Part shown: piece by piece, positions 44,987 through 50,272 of the stretch
Layout: each line of letters starts with the position of its first letter
Numbering within the stretch: the stretch's first letter is position 1
From: an uncultured Saprospiraceae bacterium
GTDB taxonomy: Bacteria; Bacteroidota; Bacteroidia; Chitinophagales; Saprospiraceae
Assembly: GCA_937923345.1 (NCBI GenBank)
Contig: CAKZVJ010000159.1
Location: forward strand, 1-50,272
DNA: 50,272 nucleotides
Direction: 5' to 3'
The notes under the pieces: model-generated
Told to the model about the DNA's origin: nothing
Databases searched by the model: none
Seen by the model: the letters and a program-made list of their open reading frames with translations, nothing else
Made by a program: the position numbers and the translations under genes

Positions 44987-45797
44987 TTCTCTTAATTTTT
45001 ATGTTGTTAATCGCCTTGTTTATTACGATGTTAAAACCAATGTGTATAGTTTCTTGGGCTAATAAATCTGTTAAAGCATCATCTTCATTATTAAAATTCT
45101 TCAGAACAAAATCCCAATTGAAAAAGAGTTTTGCAAAATCATCACCAAACTCAATTCTAGAATTAAGATCTAGTAGAAATGTAGGGGACAATGCTATTAA
45201 TTCGCCAAAATTCACTCTATCACTTCTGAGTACATCTCCGATACCTCCACGATCTGAAAAGTTAAAAAACTTAGGGGTCAAGCCGAGTCCAAAATTAACT
45301 TTATCATTCAATTTCAGCATCGCTCCTCCAACCACAGAATATCTTTGTATTCCTAAATTTAACTCTCCTGCGATATCAAGAAAGGCCCGACTGATCCTAC
45401 CCCGTCCATAAGACAAGGAAGTATGCAATCTTAGCTTTTTGTTTCCTTGCAAACCTATTTCTTTAAATAAGCCTATATCACCAGAAACTATGTATGCTTT
45501 GGTTATTTGTGCATTAATATTAGGGCTACTGCTCCCGAAGGAAAAGAAATTAGCTCCAACAACTATATTTTCGTACACGCCATAAGAGGCTCGAAAACTT
45601 GGAAAATCTATATTATTCAAAGCACCTGAGGCGATTTGAACACTGACCTCTCCCTGCTTTTCAATATTGTCAAAAGTACCGTATTCAGGAACATACACAA
45701 AGTTGGATAAGCCACTGATTTGGCTAGTCATGCTAGTGTACATCAAGAAAACGATGAAAATGGTTAAAATCTGAGCGTTTCCGATTTGGTTGTTCAA
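44973..45797 (-). CDS. Predicted outer-membrane beta-barrel protein, partner of the peroxidase
   Basis: The 274-residue product starts with a signal-like hydrophobic stretch (ILTIFIVFLMYTSM). It then shows alternating hydrophobic strands broken by turns (VSVQIASGALNNIDFPSFRA, KLRLHTSLSYGRG, VNFGLGLTPKFF, AKLFFNWDFVL), the look of an outer-membrane barrel of 10-12 strands. No known family is recognised. The open frame begins at a TTG at 45797, as no ATG precedes the signal stretch; the true start may be this TTG. The peroxidase gene overlaps its end. Confidence 0.6.
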   Translation of the reverse strand: MNNQIGNAQILTIFIVFLMYTSMTSQISGLSNFVYVPEYGTFDNIEKQGEVSVQIASGALNNIDFPSFRASYGVYENIVVGANFFSFGSSSPNINAQITKAYIVSGDIGLFKEIGLQGNKKLRLHTSLSYGRGRISRAFLDIAGELNLGIQRYSVVGGAMLKLNDKVNFGLGLTPKFFNFSDRGGIGDVLRSDRVNFGELIALSPTFLLDLNSRIEFGDDFAKLFFNWDFVLKNFNNEDDALTDLLAQETIHIGFNIVINKAINNIKIKRNEKI

Positions 45798-45919
45798 TTA
45801 TTGTTCTGTTTACAAATATTACGAAAAATAGACAAAAAATCCAATCAAAAGGTCTATTCCACATCACATTAACATTAATTTATGCTATAGAGTACTTTCT
45901 AGTACAAATTTAACATAAC

Positions 45920-45958
45920 AAATGCCCCTCATATGTAATGACCACATGAGAGGCATTT
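45920..45958 (-). terminator. Hairpin terminator of the large T9SS gene
   Basis: Arms AAATGCCCCTCATATG (45920-45935) and CACATGAGAGGCATTT (45943-45958) pair over 16 bp with two mismatches, 20 nt beyond the stop of the minus-strand gene. Confidence 0.75.
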
Positions 45959-45978
45959 TGGTTGGGTAACATCGTAAA

Positions 45979-48900
45979 CTATCGTAAAATAAGCATCTTT
46001 CGCTCTGCCTTATTATCCTTTGTCTCCAATGTGTAGTATACAATCCCACTGATTTTCAGATGGTTAGCATCAATTTCAATCGTATTATGACCTGCTGGAT
46101 ACTCTCCTTCTATTTGATAAAGCACTTTTCCAGTCACATCATAAATCGTCAAACTTGCAGAAGTATTGTTAGGCAAATCAAAGGATATTAATGTTTGATC
46201 TCGGAATGGATTTGGGGTATTCTGGTATAAAGCGAAGTTACTTACTCCAGCTGTAGCATCACTTTCAAAAACTAGATTCAAGCCTTGGATATTATAGTTC
46301 TCTATATAGGATTCTGCGATGGTGTATTCAGCCACTATAGAAAATTCTTCACTCAGTTGTACATCCTGTCTAGCCAAAAATGCAATCGAGAAAAGTACTT
46401 CATCATCTGAAACCGAAATAGCGTCTCCAAATACGTTGAATGAAGAAGTAAGTCTTCCCGCTTCTAAAAGTCCTTTCCCAAAGTTACTTTCGTTGATGTT
46501 TAAGGCTCCCGATTTGATTTCCTTTATCTCAATCTTAGCAGGATCAAAGCCTAGTGTAAACTGGTATCCATTCACCGCTTTAAAATCTGAAGCTTTGAAA
46601 TCAATTGTCTGAACAGCGCCTTTTTCTACTTCTTTGTCCTCTACTACAAATGATAGAGCCGAAGTGAAGGAGCGCTCTTCTACGTCATTGTTTAGCATCG
46701 CCGAACCATCAAGGTCTCCCATTTTGATGGCCGTAAAGTTCGCTGTCGTTAAATCTGTATCCAAGTCTACATTCATAAAGTATGGATAGTCTTCATTCAG
46801 AGGATTAGCCGGGTTTTGGAATTCATAATCCGCCGGTAAGAATACCCAAGAATCAGCTTTAGCAAATTCTGATATGATAAATAAAATTAATTGACGCTCT
46901 TCTACTAAATCAAAAATATCAATCTTGCCGTCCAGGTTGACATCTGCCGCAATCATTTTATAAGGGCTATCCAATGGTCTTATCTGTAGGACATGTTGTG
47001 TCATGAATACCAAATCTAAAGTACTGATGCCAAAGGCTGGATTATCCAATTTGCTTGGTTCAACTCGGTACGAATTATCGGTTGGCAAACGCAACTGGTA
47101 CTCTCCAGCACTATCCGTATCTGCCATTTCTTGACCATCAATTACCAAATCAACTTCAGAAACACCTGAACCACTTTCAGTTTTGATAGATCCTATCAAA
47201 GTCGCTGCTCCAAATCCAATGTCGTCACAGTTGCCCATATTATCCTGGATATTAACATCTACGAGACAGAATTCTGCATTGCCTGCCTCATCTTCTACCC
47301 ACACCTCCACAGGCACACTACCTAAAAATAAATCTTCACAACAAACTTCAACGACAATCCCTAAGGGACCATTATCGCCTGAAAGTCTTGCTCGTGCATT
47401 GTCAAGCCATTCTTCTTCAGTCCTTTCTGTGCAATTATCTTCTGCATACAGCAATAGGTCTCTTGCCCATACCTGTACACAACTCCCATCATTCATGACA
47501 ACCGTAGATACCCCTTGACAAACGGGTGTCGGATTTTTGCAATCCAGAACCGAAAATTCAAATTCTTCTGAAGTCGTATTTCCACAGCCATCACTCACTG
47601 TCCACTTGATAATGTGATCACCATAGGGATATATTCCAGAAGCATCCGCTCCTGTTCCTTCTATCTCGAATGCACCGGTAGAACCAGCATCAATCTTCCA
47701 TGAAAAAGTAAGATCCACTAAATCCGCACAATCGTCTTCTCCAGCAACAGTCAATACTACCGCACCTTCGCAAGCCTCTGTAAAGTCACATGGGTCTGGC
47801 GCAGTAAATACTATGGAGGGCGCAACCTCATCGTTAACAGTGATAACCTGTACATATTGAAAGAACCCATCATCATCTCTGAAAGTCCTTGGAACGGGTA
47901 ATGGAGTACCTAAATTGGTAAAGCCTCCAGTGCTTGGATTATCGACAATGCAATGGTTAATTACGGTCCATGTTCTTTCTATCAAATAGCAAGCATCTTC
48001 TACTTGAGTGAATACTCTATCTTCAGAAGAAATCGAAATCATTTCGCATTCGTCTTCGGTCACTATTGGACCTGCTATCTCTCCTAACTCACAGCTATCA
48101 AAATCTTGGTCAGCTGGAAACTGTACAATAAAATCAGAAACATGTTCTACAGTAATAGTTTGCGTACAAGAAGCATCATCTGTTTTATCAGATCCGTCGC
48201 TGACCGTATATGTTTTGCTTAGAAGTTGTCCACAGTTCGGCAATTCTACTTCCACTACCTCGCTTTCTGTAATAGTCGTTGTGCAATTGTCATTTACATC
48301 TGGTGCCTCAAACAAATCAGCTCCATGAATGTCATCATCACAAGTGACGGTAATATCTGTCTGGCAAATTATAGCAGGTGCACTACCATCTTCTACCAGT
48401 ACGTCTGCCCAACAGGTATTGGAGTTTCCTGCAGCGTCTGTGACTAGTAATTCTACTCTTACTGTGCCTATATCGCAACAGCCAAATTCTGCTGTTGGTT
48501 CAAAAGCAGCAACTCCCTCGCAACCTAAACTTCTTATCAGCACGGTGACCTCACTGCAATTATCCACACTGCCTTCATCAAACTCTTCCGCAGTAAGTAT
48601 CGCAGATCCAGCATCGGATAGCGTAATATTCAATCCATCATTACAAACAGCCGTTGGGTTAGTGTCATCTATCACCAATATAGCCACTTCTTCAGTGGTC
48701 ACATTTCCACAATCATCAGTAGCAGTGACGGTCACTGAATTTGAACCAAATGGAAGATTTTCTATAATTTCTCCATTGGTTAAGTTTACAATGGTTAAGC
48801 TAGATCCGATAAAGTAAGTAGCGGTCACGCTTGTCACTTCCGAACAGGCATCCGTGATGGATAAATCTACTAAATCTACATTTGCAGAACAGGATTCCTC

Positions 48901-50272
48901 ATTAGATCCAATGATAATATCTTGTTGAGCTACCATGGGACCAATATTATCTGTAACCAAGATAGTTTGCTCGTGGGTTAAGATGGTATTGGCGCATAAA
49001 TTTAGAACCTCCCAAGTACGGAATATTTTATATGCATTACCACAAGATGGAATCACATCATCTACAAAGGTAATCATCACATCGCAGAGGCTGTTTTGAC
49101 TTTCGTCAACTGTAAAACATTCAAAGAAACTCTCTCCAGATATTTCTGCGGTCAATAAACTTGGATCGCTAGGCACATTGCCACACTCTAATTCGACATC
49201 CTCTGGCAAATCAAATTCACTCAACATAGGTGCTCTCAAACCTACGGTCTGCGTACACTCGCTAACATTGCCAAAGCTATCGGTAGCCTGCCAAACTCTT
49301 ACAATATTGGCTCCTAACCAATCTGCTTGATCACAATTTGTATCCACAACAGTTTCAAAAATAAGCTCCACAGACTGTAGGTTGCAATCCTCCGCAGCAT
49401 ATGGAAATGGGAAGCCAGCCGTTATTTCTATACTTGCATTCAGTACTTCTCCTACTCCAATTCCTTCAAAGGCTGTGTCATCATCATCTCTGATCAGGAC
49501 AGACCAATCTCCTTGCAGATCTTGATAATGCATATTATAAAGTAAGCTAAGTGGTTGTGCGGGACGTAAGTTTCCTGATAGCCCCGATAAGCCAGGAGTA
49601 CAGGCGGCAAATACTGAAGTACCCGCCTCACTATCAAAAGTCACATCAATATTTTGACTCCCTTGATTGTTACAAGTTCTTCTTTCAAGTAAGGTGATAG
49701 AAGTACCGTCTGGAGTGAAAAGTATAATAGTTAAGTCTTCGATATCATTATGTTCTAATTCTATATTCACATCAATATCTTGGATGATTTCTCCATTCGG
49801 ACCACAACCAACGTCTGGTATTGGTAAAAATAATTCTGATGGGTTCATAGCGGTACCACCAGCAATATTACCAGGCAATTCTCCGGGAGTAACCTCAAAG
49901 GTTTCTGTATTCGTATAAAATTCATCCAGTGCATTTGGATGATTGCAATTGATTTCATAATCAAAACATTCAATACTAGGCGCTAATTTATCTTCTACTA
50001 ATAGTTCCCCTTCACAGATCGCAGACAAACCAGTTCCGATTTGCGTAATCGAATAAGTGAAGGTCTGTCCTGCATCACTGAAGTCAACTACGTTCCCCAT
50101 ACTATTGCCATTTGCATCCGTCAATTCGATGAGATATTGCGCATTACATGGATCAGAATCTTCTAGGATTAAATCTGCAGTAATAACTGTTTCACAATCA
50201 TTATCATTAGATAGTAAAGGCAATATCACAAAATCATTACAGGCTAATACTGGATTATTTTCTGATATCACA
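45979..50272 (-). CDS. Giant T9SS-secreted protein, 3' part: P-domain, HYR-like modules, dockerin-like, cohesin-like, type A sorting domain
   Basis: The frame is open to the right edge, so the N-terminus is missing; about 1430 residues are visible. In order, counted from the edge: a beta-rich segment; a proprotein-convertase P-like domain (about 152-290; IEHNDIEDLTIILFTPDGTS, LQGDWSVLIRDDDD); and several HYR-like modules with CTQT, TATDDCGN and WTVSDGCGN phrases (about 290-1020). A short carboxypeptidase-regulatory-like strand set (SGVSEVDLVIDGQ) leads to a dockerin-like segment with VNLDGKIDIFDL (about 1104-1125). Then come a cohesin-like domain (about 1204-1345, VNGYQFTLGFDPAKIEI) and a type A T9SS sorting domain (YQNTPNPFRDQTLISFDLP to the end). 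No catalytic motif is seen in this part. Confidence 0.85.
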   Translation of the reverse strand, partial: VISENNPVLACNDFVILPLLSNDNDCETVITADLILEDSDPCNAQYLIELTDANGNSMGNVVDFSDAGQTFTYSITQIGTGLSAICEGELLVEDKLAPSIECFDYEINCNHPNALDEFYTNTETFEVTPGELPGNIAGGTAMNPSELFLPIPDVGCGPNGEIIQDIDVNIELEHNDIEDLTIILFTPDGTSITLLERRTCNNQGSQNIDVTFDSEAGTSVFAACTPGLSGLSGNLRPAQPLSLLYNMHYQDLQGDWSVLIRDDDDTAFEGIGVGEVLNASIEITAGFPFPYAAEDCNLQSVELIFETVVDTNCDQADWLGANIVRVWQATDSFGNVSECTQTVGLRAPMLSEFDLPEDVELECGNVPSDPSLLTAEISGESFFECFTVDESQNSLCDVMITFVDDVIPSCGNAYKIFRTWEVLNLCANTILTHEQTILVTDNIGPMVAQQDIIIGSNEESCSANVDLVDLSITDACSEVTSVTATYFIGSSLTIVNLTNGEIIENLPFGSNSVTVTATDDCGNVTTEEVAILVIDDTNPTAVCNDGLNITLSDAGSAILTAEEFDEGSVDNCSEVTVLIRSLGCEGVAAFEPTAEFGCCDIGTVRVELLVTDAAGNSNTCWADVLVEDGSAPAIICQTDITVTCDDDIHGADLFEAPDVNDNCTTTITESEVVEVELPNCGQLLSKTYTVSDGSDKTDDASCTQTITVEHVSDFIVQFPADQDFDSCELGEIAGPIVTEDECEMISISSEDRVFTQVEDACYLIERTWTVINHCIVDNPSTGGFTNLGTPLPVPRTFRDDDGFFQYVQVITVNDEVAPSIVFTAPDPCDFTEACEGAVVLTVAGEDDCADLVDLTFSWKIDAGSTGAFEIEGTGADASGIYPYGDHIIKWTVSDGCGNTTSEEFEFSVLDCKNPTPVCQGVSTVVMNDGSCVQVWARDLLLYAEDNCTERTEEEWLDNARARLSGDNGPLGIVVEVCCEDLFLGSVPVEVWVEDEAGNAEFCLVDVNIQDNMGNCDDIGFGAATLIGSIKTESGSGVSEVDLVIDGQEMADTDSAGEYQLRLPTDNSYRVEPSKLDNPAFGISTLDLVFMTQHVLQIRPLDSPYKMIAADVNLDGKIDIFDLVEERQLILFIISEFAKADSWVFLPADYEFQNPANPLNEDYPYFMNVDLDTDLTTANFTAIKMGDLDGSAMLNNDVEERSFTSALSFVVEDKEVEKGAVQTIDFKASDFKAVNGYQFTLGFDPAKIEIKEIKSGALNINESNFGKGLLEAGRLTSSFNVFGDAISVSDDEVLFSIAFLARQDVQLSEEFSIVAEYTIAESYIENYNIQGLNLVFESDATAGVSNFALYQNTPNPFRDQTLISFDLPNNTSASLTIYDVTGKVLYQIEGEYPAGHNTIEIDANHLKISGIVYYTLETKDNKAERKMLILR

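Noticed and set aside
48008-48817. Plus-strand frames of 106 and 162 codons opposite the last T9SS gene
   Set aside because: Serine/threonine-rich shadow frames without domain, signal peptide or promoter; the minus frame has clear domains.

Overview
The window reads as chromosomal DNA from a member of the Bacteroidota, most likely of the Saprospiraceae/Lewinellaceae type. The evidence is the secreted giants that end in type IX secretion (T9SS) sorting domains of both type A and type B, HYR and SprB-type repeats, an exopolysaccharide operon, perfect TAnnTTTG promoter boxes with no obvious Shine-Dalgarno, and GC-rich structured repeats scattered between genes. No rRNA, tRNA or CRISPR array was recognised.

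Layout. 1-75 is the start of an IS3-type transposase OrfA running off the left edge. 642-5977 (minus) is a visibly AT-richer two-gene operon. One gene encodes a 1550-residue fusion of a RelE-like domain, a UvrD-type SF1 helicase, a TPR-like helical linker and an OLD/RecF-type ABC ATPase. Its ATGA-coupled partner is a 228-residue TOPRIM-like (DUF3226-like) protein. This is the best candidate in the window for an undescribed system: it holds the parts of Gabija (helicase plus OLD ATPase-TOPRIM) cut and joined differently, with a split TOPRIM as in PARIS. 6347-9094 (minus) is the lower meta-cleavage pathway: hydratase/decarboxylase, acetaldehyde dehydrogenase and hydroxy-oxovalerate aldolase. 9304-17218 is mostly housekeeping: hscB, rseP, rsmE, a DUF805 protein, a DUF4159 protein, a PspC protein, mltA, a methyltransferase and a DUF3467 protein.

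17668-25817 (minus) is a polysaccharide operon. In transcription order it holds a Wzc-like co-polymerase with a degenerate kinase domain, a Wzx flippase, a glycosyltransferase, a hexapeptide acyltransferase, an unannotated 38-residue membrane protein, a Wzy-like ligase/polymerase and a half-length TolC-like protein. 26101-34188 holds two divergently transcribed giant secreted proteins. One has a predicted seven-bladed propeller, 14 copies of a 41-residue two-cysteine repeat and a type B sorting domain. The other has HYR domains carrying a duplicated inserted module, SprB repeats and a type A sorting domain. 34275-43405 has an isoaspartyl peptidase lipoprotein, proC, miaA, a PlsC-type acyltransferase, a GNAT, a YpfJ-type metallopeptidase, a secreted Bacteroidota-specific protein and a LolA-like carrier. 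43829-45797 pairs a di-haem peroxidase lipoprotein with a predicted outer-membrane protein. 45979-50272 is the 3' part of a third T9SS giant with a P-domain, HYR-like modules, a dockerin-like segment and a cohesin-like domain.

Intergenic structure is unusually rich. There are at least three clear copies, plus two more diverged ones, of a GC-rich element of about 135-165 bp in which conserved flanks enclose a hairpin whose stem sequence differs between copies. There is a 16-unit heptanucleotide tract abutting a stop codon, and strong hairpin terminators between convergent genes. All calls come from reading the sequence and from memory of protein families; no database search was run.
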